Source: Gnetum montanum
Taxonomy: Eukaryota > Streptophyta > Gnetopsida > Gnetales > Gnetaceae
Assembly: GCA_015680685.1 (NCBI GenBank)
Contig: MNCI01004872.1
Coordinates: 62,001-126,000 of the forward strand
DNA: 64,000 bases
Reading direction: 5' to 3'
This document shows positions 12,154 through 23,734 of the stretch, one piece after another (the stretch's first letter is position 1; every line of letters starts with the position of its first letter). Made by a program: the position numbers and the translations under genes. Under the pieces are notes generated by a model. It ran no database searches and was not told the DNA's origin. It worked only from the letters and a program-made list of their open reading frames with translations.

Positions 12154-13320
12154 GGTTATGGTGCTAAGATTGCTTAAGAATAGGTTATAAATGTTAAGAA
12201 AAGAGTAAATTCTAGTGAATGGAATTAAAAAATCTTAGAGAAAATGAAAATGGAAAAAAATGATACACTTACTATAATTAGTAAGTGGGGAATAAGGGGG
12301 CTTTATCCCTTTACTAGAAATAGAATATTGGCAACATTGGCTTCAAACCTCACCTAAGTTGGCTTCCCAAGTGCCTCTACATAGGGTATGACAAAGGGAG
12401 AAAGAAGGTAGGTCAGATAATGGAAATCTCACACCTTCTTATTCAAACGTTGGAGAGAGGGGGAAAAATTTGAAGACCAAAAATAAAAACTTGGCAGTTT
12501 CCAAAGATGGTATTGGTAGGCTAAGGACTTTAACCAAAAAGGAGGAAAAAGTAGACTTGGTTGGTATGGAAACCAATGTTAGTTTAGTGGCAAAGATTAT
12601 GATAGCAAAAATTAAATGTTTATTAATGCTTCCATGATAGCTTTGCTCCAAGAATTCACAGCAGATATTGTGAAATTCCAACATCCAAACCATCTATAGC
12701 TTCCACGTTGAGGTTTCTACCATAGGGGGGGTAAAGGTAGCATTGGATTCCTTGGGAGTTTTGGCTAGAAAATGGCTTTTAAATTGCAACAAAAGTAGAT
12801 CTAGTTATAAAATTAGTTTCAGACTTCATCAATGCTAGCCTCCCAACTACTTCCATGCTAGGTATGGTAGAGGAGGGAAAGAAGAGGGGTGAGATGATGG
12901 GAATCTCACACCTCCTACCTCAATTTTGATTGGGGGAAAGGCTGAAAACCAAAGTGAAAATTTAGTATTTTTTCACTAAAATTGGTTTTAGCCAATTTCT
13001 AATTTTCTTATCTTGGAAAAATGGAGGGAAAACCAACTCACGGATGAGTTGAACCATTCACTTTGAAATATAGAGAAAAATGTTTTGGAAGTAAAAACAC
13101 TAAGGGAAAAGAGATATCAACACTGGATTTGGGTTGTAAAATTCACAACAAGTGCTGTGAAAAGTCAAAACCCAACCACCTACAACTTCCACACCACAAC
13201 TTTGGTCACAAGAGGGGAAATACCAACGTTGATTCCTCAAAGGTTTTGGCTTCAAAAAATCAACACAAAACTTGCAAATGATAACAAAAATAATAGATCT
13301 GCTTATATAATTTAGGTGAG
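12154..13320 (-). other. 5' leader of T-B with diverged repeats
   Basis: This untranslated leader lies between LTR and gag. Two related blocks (about 12310-12480 and 12800-12960) share TCTCACACCT, a Pu-rich GGTAGAGG-like stretch and AACCAAAGTG. They match the two adjacent 150-bp copies in the T-A leader at 57731-58029. A primer binding site should lie at the LTR edge, but I could not identify one with confidence. Short open frames here show no domain. Confidence 0.5.
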
Positions 13321-14051
13321 GGCCCTTCTTCTAGCATCAAGAAAAATTGTTGCAACTAAAAACCTCGATTACTAGAATGAAAACCAAGGATCCTTAGTGC
13401 AACTAGTTTCCCAACCCCACATTCCCAAGGCCTTCATGATAAAAATGGGATTTGAGGTGCCTTGGATAGTCTAGCAAATCAATTAGGGCCTTATGAGATG
13501 TAAAATGTGGAAATATGAATAGATCTAAACAATGCACAAATAATAAATTTATTTTTGAACACAAAACTCAAAACTTAAAAATTTATTGAGAAAAGAATGA
13601 AGAATAAGTTATAGAAATGTGTACAAATTGTGCTTGTATGAGAAAAAAGGGGGTTCACTTATGCAAGAGTTCAAAGCCCATTGAAGTTGAGGTGATCTGC
13701 TCCATGATTTGGGTGCTAAGCCACTCTTGATGTTGTCAGACCTTCCATTGCTATTGAGGGGGATGAGAAAGGTGGAATATTTGGATGCCAAGTTGCTCCA
13801 TGCTGGGTTTGGAATCCCATAAGTGTAGTATTAACACCAAACATTTACCAAATCTCAAGGCCTCACTGCTTCCACATTAAGGTTCAAGAGAATGCAAGTA
13901 TGGGAACTTGAAAGAGCTCTTGAGTGCTTGAAAATGCCCCAAGTATGGAATTGTGTGTATGAAAATCACTTGAGAATTGCTTAAACAAAAAATTCTTAAC
14001 TTGATGAAAAATTCCAAAATGGGAAAGCCCTCAATGATGTTGGAGCTTGGC

Positions 14052-14059
14052 TTTTATAG
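14052..14059 (-). promoter_or_regulatory. TATA box, proximal U3 copy of T-B LTR
   Basis: The minus strand reads GACCCTATAAAAGCC. The same CCCTATAAAA motif lies at 56926 in the T-A LTR, upstream of the conserved AATAAA. It is the likely element promoter. Confidence 0.6.
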
Positions 14060-14671
14060 GGTCTTTGGGCCATGGATGGGGTTGCAAATTGGCCATGATT
14101 TAGCTAAGAATTGGCTATGAAATGGATACAAATTTGGCTAAAAATCGTTGCAAATTTAGGTGAGATGGGTGCCCAAATTTGGAGGGTTACTATACATAGT
14201 AAGTGCTTCCCCCCATGGCCATTCCATTTACTATAAATAGTAACCAAGGCACACCTCCCACACTCGAGATAATTTTTTCACACTAAGCTCTCCACCATGC
14301 TTGTTAAATTGGTTTTTCAATGTTGAAGTGCATGAATTGATGAATTTTTCTTCTTATGACTTCCATGTTGGGGGATTGAATTTTCCACGCTGGGGGGAAA
14401 AGACTTGAGGCTAGGGGAAAAGTTTCTAGTGTTAGGGAAAAACTTTCACATTGGGCGAAATCTTTCCAAGCTAAGGGGAAAAAGTTTCTAGAGGCTAGGG
14501 GAAAATTTTCTAGTCTTAGGGGAAAACTTTCACATTTGGTCTCCATCTTGAAGGAAGGAAAGTTTTCAAACCCCCCACCCTTCCATGCTAGGGATAGGTG
14601 AGATCTATCCCTTGTAGATGTTTCTAGCATAAAAAAAATGCATACCCCCTATATCAAAATGCATTTTTGAC

Positions 14672-14703
14672 ACCCCCCCCCCCCCCCCCCCCCCCCCCCA
14701 GCN
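14672..14703. other. Poly-C run ending near an N (likely assembly join)
   Basis: Around 30 consecutive C residues end in CAGCN. Similar poly-G runs with a terminal N occur at 50862-50878 and 56582-56596. This point lies at the junction of the two U3 copies, so the duplication may be real or an assembly product. Confidence 0.6.
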
Positions 14704-14833
14704 CAAGCCCAAATATAGACACTAGGTGACTTTTTTCACTTGGAGAATGAGGCTTTGACCACTTATGAGGTTAATTTCCAAAGTTCTTGTATGTCAAAAA
14801 TTGCTAGAACCTCCAAATAGTATTTGAGATTGA

Positions 14834-14842
14834 CTTTTATAG
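14834..14842 (-). promoter_or_regulatory. TATA box, distal U3 copy of T-B LTR
   Basis: The minus strand reads ACCCTATAAAAGTC. It is the duplicated counterpart of the box at 14052. Both copies are followed by the same TACTATGTATAGT-type and ACTATTTATAGTA-type blocks upstream in U3. Confidence 0.55.
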
Positions 14843-15739
14843 GGTCTTTGGGTTATAAATGGGGTTGTAAATTGGCTATGATTTGGCTGCAAATTGGCTA
14901 TAAAGTGGCTACAAATTGGCTACAAACTTAGGTGAGATGCGTGTCCAAATTTGGAGGGTTACTATACATAGTAAGTGCTTCCCCCCATGGCCACTCCATT
15001 TACTATAAATAGTAACTGGGGCACACCTTCCATGCTTGAGATAAATCTTCCACACTAAGCTCTCCACCATGCTTATTAAAATGGCTGGTCAATGTTGAAG
15101 TGCATGAATTAACAAAAAATTTGCTTCTTGTGGCTTCCACACTAAGGAATTGAATTTTCCACACTGGGGAAAGTTTCCAAGTTGGAGGGAAACCTTCACA
15201 TTTGGGGAAAAATTTCTAGGTTGAGGGGAAAAAGTTTCCAAATTGTGCATTTTTTCTCCACATTGAAGAGAGGAGAGTCTCCAAACCCCCCACCCTTCCA
15301 CGCTGGGGTTATGTGAGATCTATCCCTTGTAGGTGTTTCCAACGTAGAAAAATGCATACCCCTCATAAAACCCATCAAATTGCCTTTTTTGGCATTATAA
15401 AAGGCATTTTTCACCTCCTCAAGCCCAAATATAGATACTAGGTGACTTGTTTCAATTGGGGAATGAGGCTTGTACCACTTATAAGGCATTTTTCAGCCCC
15501 AAAAGTATAAACTATGTGAAATTGCCCATTGTGGATTACAATTTTCACATTTACAATGAAATTTTGCCTCGGGTTTCATGGGGTGAAAACTACATGATGA
15601 AGATTGGTTATAACATGCAAAATTTTGTAGTGTTTCACTAATGAAGTTCAAGATGCCTAGTAAGCTTGAGAAGGAGATCTCCCTTTTTAGGTTTCTCATC
15701 TCACACAAACTTCGTTACTTTCTAAGGATTAGCTCCCTT

Positions 15740-17386
15740 TCATGATATTATTAAAGAGATTCTTCTCATTCTCATCTTCTTTCCATTCAATTACCCAAAA
15801 TTTCTTAACATTCCTATGATCTATTTGCCTATTCTTTTTACCCACAAAAAATCCTTTCTAAGCACATTCAGATAAGGCCAAGGAGTTGTTTGAGGTTCTT
15901 TTGGTTGGATTGGAGCTACTCTTGATTGGAATGTAGTGCCTATTATTACTTCAATCTTTGAAGAGTTATTCTATTGGGATGAAGGTTGTGTAGGTTTTTC
16001 TTCTTGGAAATAGCATCCTAGTCCACTTTTATCTTGTGGACTTCTTCCTTGTCTAAGAAGCATTTGAAGCAACTCTTTTCCTTTAACAAACCTTTCATTC
16101 ACAAGTTTTACATCTATAATTTTCACTTTATCTTGCTCATAAGACAAGGTTAGTTTTTCATTCTCAGCCCTTAGGTGTTATAGTTCTTTGGAAAGATTGG
16201 AAATTGTTGAATTTAATAGAGAGCTCTAATGATTTTTTATCTTAACATGCTTATTCAACTTATTGCAAATATTTTAAAAAGATAATTTATTACATAAGAA
16301 ATCAAACGTTTCTTCCTCATTCAGTTCATCATCTAAGGAGCCAACATCATCATTTGTAAGGCCCATATAGAGGAGATGTGAGTTTTGAGCACCATCATCC
16401 ACTTCTTCTGCATTATCCCAACTTATATAGAAGTTTGTCTGTTTCATCTCCTCATCATTTTTGTCCCTCTACTGTAACCTTCAATTACTAGGACACTCGG
16501 AGGTCACATGGCCTCTTCCATCAGATTTCCAACATTCTATTGAAGAGGAATCAAAGTTAGAATTTGAAAAAGTTCTATTTCTTTCCATACTTCTTTTCTT
16601 ACCTTTGAATTGATTAGATCCTTGTTCATTGAAATTGTTACTTCTTCTTGCCATAAGACTTTGCAGCCTTCTTAGGAGAAGAGCTATCTCCTCTTCCCTA
16701 CCTGTATCTTATTCAGCAATTTCCTTTTCTTTGGAGGCTAATTTTAGGGCTATGGGTTTTTCTTGAATAGCCCCTTCACTTATGAGGTTCATTTCATAAG
16801 CAATAAGAGCACTTTGAAGCTCTTTGAATTTCAAAATAGAAAAGTCTCTAATCTCCTCCATGGTTGTGACCTTTAGTCTAAATTCTAGTTATAGAGTTCT
16901 AATCATTTTAAATATGACATCATTTTCAAGTAAATCTTTACTAGTATCTCTAATAGACACAACAAGATCATTTTCTCTAGAGAAATAATATTTTATTTTC
17001 TCTCCTTTTTTAATTTTGAGATGATCGTACTCAGTTTGCAAAAGTAAGAGTTTAGATTGCTTAACTATAAAAGTTCCTTGATAAGTAGTCTCTAAAGTTA
17101 TCCAAATTTTTTTGGATATTTTACAACTAGCTACTCTATTTTCAAAGCACAATATAAATAAATTTTTGCTTTATAATCAAACATGAACTTACCTTTTTCT
17201 TCTTGTGTCCATTTGTTCTATGGCTTGATGACTTTTTTTGTGCTATCTACGAGTGGTGCAGCCTTCAAGGATGGAATTCCAAACATCAAACTCCATAGAT
17301 TCAAAGAATCCTTACATCCTAGCTTTCCAATAGGTGAAGTTGAATCCATCAAACATGGGTGGATTTGTATAAGATGTTCCCTCCAT
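15740..17386 (-). pseudogene. Ty1/copia gag, degenerate
   Basis: The frame starts at ATG 17386 just downstream of a primer binding site and LTR. The N-terminus reads MEGTSYTNPPMFDG then FTYWKARM, the usual copia gag opening. Near 17150-16890 the UBN2-type capsid core is clear: KKIWITLETTYQGT, QSKLLLLQTEYDHLKIKKGE and RDTSKDL. A zinc knuckle remnant near 16520 reads CWKSDGRGHVTSEC; the second Cys of the CCHC set is missing. After it comes an acidic, coiled-coil tail to about 15740, as in SIRE-like copia gag. Stops and a frameshift break it, and protease and pol are absent: the element is cut off where T-B begins. Confidence 0.8.
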
Positions 17387-17424
17387 TGTTCACTCTTGAA
17401 GTTTATGATGAAAAAGAGTACCAA

Positions 17425-17436
17425 GCTTTGATACTA
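17425..17436 (-). other. Copia primer binding site (initiator tRNA-Met)
   Basis: The minus strand reads TAGTATCAAAGC, two bases past the LTR end. This differs from the standard copia site TGGTATCAGAGC at two G-to-A positions. Its position between LTR and gag confirms the minus orientation. Confidence 0.85.
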
Positions 17437-17438
17437 CT

Positions 17439-18610
17439 TGTGGATCATTGAACTTGGAAAGGGGGATGAATAAGTTTCCCAAATTTAAATTCTTTGAACA
17501 AAACATGCACACCAAATTTAACATGATTTTCCAACTTAGGTAGTTCACACTCAGAGGATAGATCACAAGCACACCTCTAAAATTTTTTGTTCTCAAATGT
17601 TGTTTTAAGGATACCATACCCTAGACAATCTTCAAGCCTAGCTCTAGAGTGTTGTGATGCTGCACCAACCAGTAACCCCACAAGGTCCCATTAGGCTTGG
17701 AATGCGATTTTCAAGCTTCTAGAACCTTTCCAATCTTGAGCTCCACTCACAAGTGTTATGCATCAACACCAACCACTCAATCACATAGGATCTTGACAAG
17801 CTCAAATCAAATATGCCTTCTTGCAAGAAGCACACCAACCCTATAGAGCAAAAAGGAAGAACAATTACAAGGGATGAATGCAACTTAGTTTTTTGATCCT
17901 TGCACTTTGAGATACAACACACTTTACAATGGACAAATGATAATACAATGAAGAGAAAAAATGAATATAATGATTTACAACTGATTATACAAGATCTTGT
18001 GCTTCTCCCAATGAGAGTGATATCTTCTTATAGTTATCATGTTTCCAAATCCATCTTGGAACTCATGCAACAGCTAGTTAATGGTCATCTGAGTAAGATG
18101 TCTTTTTGCGTTTGGCCTCTATTGTAGAAATATGTTTTCTTCACATGAAAGACGTCTTCTTTATAGGAAAGTTGTCTATTGTTTTTCAAAGATGTCTTTC
18201 TGGGTCTTCTTCAATTCTAGCAAGAAAACTACTATATTTGGAAGACATCTTTGGAAAGACGTCTCTTCTGCCGAGGCCAAAAATGAAACTACTCATTTTG
18301 ATGCTAGGAGCCTCCAAATGCCTCCAAAAAAGTTCCCATAGATCTTATAACCTCCTAGACTCATCAAAATGAGCCAAAAACACTCTGAAACATGCAAAAA
18401 TAGCCAAGAAACTTCCTCAATAAAAAATAAACACAAATAAACAACTTTTTCCTAAAATCTTTGTATTCATCCATGATACCTTGTGTTCTTGTGATTCCAA
18501 ATTTGCTTATGAGTCCTTGATTCTTTTTCTCTTGCTCTTGTAAACACAACAACTATTCAAACATTTTTGTACTCCATTTTCCTTAACATTTTGACATACC
18601 AAAAGGTCAA
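17439..18610 (-). repeat. Copia 5' LTR, copy 1
   Basis: About 1.17 kb, related over its length to 29388-30613 and 58427-59551. On the plus strand it starts TGTGGATCATTGAACTTGG and ends near CCAAAAGGTCAAC. The internal side is to the left, where primer site and gag follow. The centre is dense in AAGACATCT and AGATGTCTT motifs. The outer edge is approximate. Confidence 0.8.
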
Positions 18611-20821
18611 CCTAAATATGATATCATTGTTTAGTATTTTCTTGGGATAATTTCTTAGTGTTAACAAAGGGATTTAAAGGGATCTTTTAGGAATTTATAA
18701 TGGGAGGAATTAAGGCAAGGTAAGGCATAAAAAGAATGAATGATCAATGTTCAAATGGGATAACACAAATGATTGGGATAACTAGGGAAGTATTTTTACC
18801 TTACCATTATATAACTATAGTAGGGATAGCTAGAGGTTTTGGGGTTACTTCGTTAATCTTTTAGACCTTCATTAGGTTACAAGGATAATTTCAAAATTTA
18901 CTACAAAAGGTCCCTATGATCATTCATGGATTAATTAACATTTACTACATACCCCCTTTCCTTAGGTGTGTTCTCATACATATCCTACTTTGACTAGTAT
19001 ATCCTATATCTCAATTATGGTTAGGGATTATAGATCTTGAACATCATGGTTCAACATGTTCCATCATGTAAACTCTTCATATATTAGTATTTACACCCCC
19101 ACCATCCCCTATCCACCCCTCCCCTCCTGCATGGCCCTTAATTTACTATTTTCAAGGTGAGCTAACACATGAGAGAGAAGAAATGCTTTGGGATACAAAT
19201 CCCAAAAGGATTCTATAGGTCAAGTAAAATATAAAAAAATATTCGCTAACTATTTAAGCTAAGCATTATAGAATGTTAACAATTTAAATGCATAATCTTA
19301 TCTTCTAACTAATTGGGTAGCACCATTACCTCTAAAAAGAGATTGATAGTACACCACTCATATTCTACTTACTATCCATATTTGAATCTAGTTAATGAAT
19401 ATATTTTATGTTTAGAAAACTAGTTGTATTTTTACATTGTTCCTAAGGTTTACGTTATGTCCACATAGTCTCCTAAATAAAATTACTATATCCACTTATT
19501 ATTTACTTTCCTAGGGCAAGGATACCTTAGCATAGCAATTTAGAGGGAGCATCCCCATTCATGCTCAAAGGATAGCCATAGATCTAAAAATCAAGATTAG
19601 GATGATCGGTTCTATAGTCATTAGAGTTAGCCATTATGAAAAGTAGAACTCATTGAATGATAGTATATAGCTTTGTGATCAACCTAAGATAACAACATTC
19701 TAATGGAGAGAAGGTGCTAATTGGGGAATTAGTTCACATCTCCAAAACATTAACTATGTTGAAACTCATGCATGGCTAGTTAAGAAAACTTTCTTATGCA
19801 CTAGCACATATAAATTTACTTACGAAATGTTAGGGTAATCTTCTAAGCCAATTATGATTAGTTAATTAGATATACAATTCCATCTTAGATATGCCATAGT
19901 TTGGGTATGATGGTTCAGAGAATAAAATTCCTCAAACCCAACCCCAACTAAACCAACATAGTGTGGCTTCTTCATAAATCTTATCTTACCATCCAACTTT
20001 TTTGATATGGATGGTATAAATGAATCTTTAAAATTCCTATAGTGGATCCAATAAGAATAAGAGATAGAGATATTGTATTTGTTATATGCCTCCTCCCTTA
20101 GAGAGAAGAATTTTTACGTAGTTACCATGTAATCTAAGCCATCCTTAGGATTAGGGTAATTCATATTTAATATCTTTCATCATGTCATTTATATTTATCA
20201 ATAATCATGCTTTGAAACCAAAAAATAAACATTATTTAAGGGAATGCTTCATGCATAGGTTATATAGATAGGTTACAATTGGTCTATTTCCTAGTGTCAT
20301 TAAACCATTTCCCATTTTAAGATATGTAACCCAATAGGTTACTAAAGAATAAATGTTATATTTTACAATCATATCATTGATGTGTCCTCCTCTCACTACA
20401 CTAATATACCTTCTTCATAACAAATTATCCTTTGAGACATTCCCCTTTTATACAAGCCCTTATTACCTTGTACTATGCAAATAGTATAAGAAGAAAGCAA
20501 GGGATGATAGTTCAATCACCACCTTTTTAATTCCTTAACTACAAGATTAGAAGCCTTCTTTTTAATGTAGTAACCACCTCTTTTAGAATAAGGGTAGTGT
20601 AACAAGTGTTTTTTTAATTATGTTCACCTCAAGTGTAAGTTGTATGTAAGTAGAACAAAACTTGTCTTCTATAAAATGGTTACATAACCAAAAAAAATAC
20701 TTAATGTAGTTGTTATACATTTGGGTTGGGTAATTTTAATTATCTAGTATTGGTCCACTTAGCCTATATTGGATCCAAATTTAGCCTTCAAGTTTCTCCT
20801 CCTTGTATCTTATTCACTAGG
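18611..20821. other. Unassigned AT-rich stretch, no gene seen
   Basis: No frame of useful length and no recognisable retroelement domain on either strand. The composition is mixed AT-rich with scattered CCTTA and TAGG words. It could be the diverged non-coding part of an older element. I found no copy of it elsewhere in the window. Confidence 0.4.
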
Positions 20822-21683
20822 TGATGAGTGGCGAGGTACCCCTACACTCAACCATACGAATGCGAGCGTTACACGCACTATCCAGTTGAATTCTGCAGAT
20901 GGACTAGTTGTGGCATCTAGACAGTTAGCCTTAGGTCGTAGTTCATTGTCTTCCCACCTGGACTAGTATTACCTTTGTCATGTATGGTTTAGTCTAGAGT
21001 GAGGTGTATGATGTGGTTCTAACCTAATGCTACTCCTGGGTATGATGGTAAATAAGATTAAATAAGCTAAGAGAGAAAGGGTGAGAGAGAATCTAACTAG
21101 CCTAAGTGTGATGAGCATCCATTCCTTGATTATTTGTACACATCTTGGACTTCGTGCACAACTACCACTGGGATTACCAAGTGCAGATCCTAGGTATGGT
21201 ACTGGGTTACCAAGTAGTCAAACTTAAATGCTAGTAATCAAGTCGTACTCATTCCACATTTAACATGAGTTTAAGGGTGATAAGATATTAACTAGGAAAG
21301 CATTAAATAACAATTAAATAAATAATTAATCTAAGTGAATGCTACAATGATGAATTGATCTCAATCTTTATTTCTGGTCATGTGCGTGTCCAAGTACGTC
21401 ACACTCAAATAAAGGATGTCGTACAATTACATTCACCACACTACGGGCATACACTAGAAAATAATTCTATCTCTAGAGGGATAAAACTGACAGAGTTTCA
21501 CTAAAGGACTAAATATAAGTTACAAACAAGGGAGAGCCGCCTTTTATTTATAGAACTGGTGGTGGGCCATGATATTGCGTACGCGATATCATGACCTGGC
21601 TACGATATTGCGTACGTGATATCATGACCTGGCTACGATATTGCGTATGCAATATCGCGGTTGCCTTATATGATGATTCATCA
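20822..21683 (-). repeat. 3' LTR of E1
   Basis: 862 bp, TGATGAGTGG at the left and ATTCATCA at the right on the plus strand (TG...CA). It is colinear with 39354-40230 and with 47356-49923 once the nested insertion is removed. A TATA box lies at 21543-21552 on the minus strand, with three palindromes just upstream of it. Confidence 0.9.
21571..21656 (-). promoter_or_regulatory. Three 20-bp GATATC palindromes in U3 of E1
   Basis: Units at 21571-21590, 21604-21623 and 21637-21656 are spaced exactly 33 bp apart. The first reads GATATTGCGTACGCGATATC, one change from a perfect 20-bp palindrome. They sit within about 110 bp upstream of the LTR TATA box. They are rich in CpG, which is scarce elsewhere in the window. 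An enhancer or repressor binding array is inferred. Confidence 0.7.
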
Positions 21684-21698
21684 TACCCCCACGACTGA
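21684..21698 (-). other. Polypurine tract of E1
   Basis: The minus strand reads AGTCGTGGGGGTA directly before the LTR start TGATGAATC. The equivalent tract in E2 reads AGTTGTGGGGGTA at 40231-40243. This fixes the orientation and the LTR edge. Confidence 0.8.
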
Positions 21699-22253
21699 AT
21701 AAAAACTCATCCTCAAGTTACAGTGATTACACAGTGGATAGGTATGGATCTTAGTACTGTGGTTAGTATTACTCCCATTTTTTTTCATTAGATCTACAAG
21801 GATCTTAGTACAACCATGTTGCATGATAACTCCCACAGAAATCACCAAAGAGAATCCACAAGTCCCCTTGATGTCACACCCGAATCATTTCCTCTTGGTC
21901 CATCCTTCTTCATTCAGGGTACAATGAACACAAAATTAATTTTAATTTTTAAAAATGTCAAGAATACCACTGTATCCTTGAACAGAACCTCTTATTTGTA
22001 GAATGGATGAGTGGGTGTAATGGGCTCACTTTCCAAATAATTGATTGTCCAAGACTTGATAACATAGAACACACCTCAACCAATGATCGATATGAGTGTT
22101 TTATTCATAGATGAGATTACTTATAAAAAATGTAAAAGGACAAAAAGAAAAAAAGGTAAAAAGATAAAACAAGAAATTGAAAAATGAAAAATTGGAAAAC
22201 AAAAAGTTGTAAAATTAAAGAAAATGAAAAATATTTATTAATCCTACTTGTTA

Positions 22254-23660
22254 TTAGAACGAGGAATATCCCTCATAGCTAAACGGTTGAGGACGACAAG
22301 GATTAATAAATGGAAGATGAGGATCCTTGCATGTTGGAAATATTCTAGCTTGGTCATATTTACCCCATCGGGGTTCACACACTTGATTACAATAAGCATA
22401 GTGGGGCAATTTGTACAATGTAGTTCCTAGATAATGAGTTGACCCACTATAATGTTTGTGACCAGAAGGTGGTATGCAAGGATTGGGTTGCTGCTCTCCA
22501 TGTTTGTGTTCATTGGGCCATATGATTGTTGGAGTGTGAGCTGGTGGCCCTGATGAAGTAACATGAGGCACGGGGTTTGAAGATAAGGGTGCACCATAGT
22601 GTGGGACTTGTGCTGAGTTGGAGGATGTAGTGGCCTTGGAATTGTGTTGTCCCTTCCTAAATTCATGTTTAAAGAAGGGACACTTTGGATGTTGAGGAGG
22701 CCTCTCACTACTGTTGGTAGTAGCAGCACAAGTAACATTCGTGGGTTGCTGCTGTGGTGCAGACACCTTAGGAATAGTTGGTGGAGATGTATAAGGAGGG
22801 AAAGGATGAGAATGTTGAAATTGAGGAGAAGTGTAGGATACACAAGGTGGTAGTTGTGTTGAAGGCATGGGCTGATAGTATTAAGGAGAATGGTACTGTG
22901 ATGAGATAAAGTGCATTGGCCCAGTTGGAGAAATAGGATGTTGAAGAAGATAAGCATTTGGGTTCAGATGATAAGAAGGGTGTCTCTAGTTTAGGGGTGG
23001 TCTCCCCCATGACTGGGATTGTTGCCACTATGATCAAACATAATATCTCTGTACGAACTTTGGATATAACATGTTTCCCCAATGCTCATATAAATGTGAC
23101 AAGATTGGGCATTGACCCTTGGGGTGATTGTACAGGAAAATGTTACATTCATATGTATGATCAGTAGTTGAGCTCTTATTTTTCTTATCCTTTCTTTCCG
23201 ATTGTCTACTATTTCGTCCTGCTTCTTAGGTTATCAAAACTCTATCTCCAATGATATTGATAAATTCTCCACACTTTTGATACGTTCATTCCAACATCTT
23301 ATTGATCTTTTCCTCAGCTTCTTCTAATGTTTGTTGTATTGGCAAAGATGATGTTTCCACCTTGAGATTGGTTGATTTCTTCTTTTTATGATTATGGACC
23401 TTTGTTAAGTTGAGATTTTGATCCTGTTGATGTTTTTCAACACTCTCCCATCTAGCCAATTCTCCTTCTTCTTTTGCTACCTGCTTAATAAGCTCTTGGA
23501 TTTGATGGATTCGTAGTTCGTATAGTTGACCTTGGGAATACATTCCTAAGGTCTCTCTTGTTTCATTATGTAGCCCATCAATGATATGGTACATTAGCCT
23601 TTCTTCAGAAAACCCATGGCTTGGACAGTTGTTTAACAATGCATAATATCGTTACTTATG
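22254..23660 (-). pseudogene. gag of E1, 5'-truncated
   Basis: The gag core end is at 23639-23286 (NNCPSHGFSEERLMYHIIDG, then KETLGMY-like and a charged coiled coil with EEAEEKINKMLE). A zinc-knuckle remnant follows near 23090. A Pro/His-rich tail of 204 residues at 22868-22254 is still open. The tail ends at a stop also used by E2 gag (45191-45189). The core matches Athila-type gag (CPxHGF, then a GL..ET+ETL pattern). The tail has no known domain. The 5' third, including the WYRSL-type capsid motif, is missing. Confidence 0.8.
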
Positions 23661-23734
23661 TTCTTCTAGTTTCATTCCTTAGCCCATCCACAATGCATAA
23701 TACATTCCTTAACATAAAGTTTCTATGTTTGATG

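Larger units (their letters stand above)
1..15637 (-). mobile_element. T-B: 5' part of a giant Tat/Ogre-type Ty3/gypsy element
   Basis: Read on the minus strand, this stretch runs from a 5' LTR starting at 15637 through gag-pro, a 29-bp minisatellite, an antisense gene with introns (on the plus strand) and a tandem array that reaches the window edge. The same order of gag-pro, minisatellite and antisense gene recurs at 56229-64000. The antisense gene, array and pol order recurs at 32400-55030. The LTR start abuts a copia gag remnant, and the base before it is not purine-rich, so 15637 looks like the true outer end of the element, probably inserted into or truncating the copia copy. No RT or integrase is visible in this copy, because it leaves the window before that point or never had them. 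Confidence 0.75.
13320..15637 (-). repeat. 5' LTR of T-B, with duplicated U3
   Basis: On the minus strand the LTR begins TGAAACAC at 15637, matching the LTR start at 56229. It is colinear with the T-A LTR through TATA box and poly(A) signal. A block of about 780 bp (14030-14815) is repeated at 14816-15510, so this LTR is longer than its relative. The poly(A) signal AATAAA is at 13587-13582. The 3' edge is approximate because no second LTR copy of this element is in view. Confidence 0.65.
20822..23660 (-). mobile_element. E1: truncated, pol-less Ty3/gypsy element
   Basis: On the minus strand, what remains is the C-terminal two thirds of gag, a short 3' untranslated region, a polypurine tract and the 3' LTR. 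The 5' end is cut near 23660, where an oppositely oriented gypsy fragment begins. Compared with E2, E1 joins sequence equivalent to about 40308 directly to sequence equivalent to about 44729, so it lacks the whole ORF2 block of about 4.4 kb. Confidence 0.8.

Noticed and set aside
14672-14700. Long poly-C run as a real G-quadruplex element
   Set aside because: It ends near an N, like two other runs in the window, and looks like an assembly or sequencing artefact.
22254-22868. 204-codon open frame as a new Pro-rich gene
   Set aside because: It is the C-terminal tail of E1 gag; the same tail and stop occur in E2.
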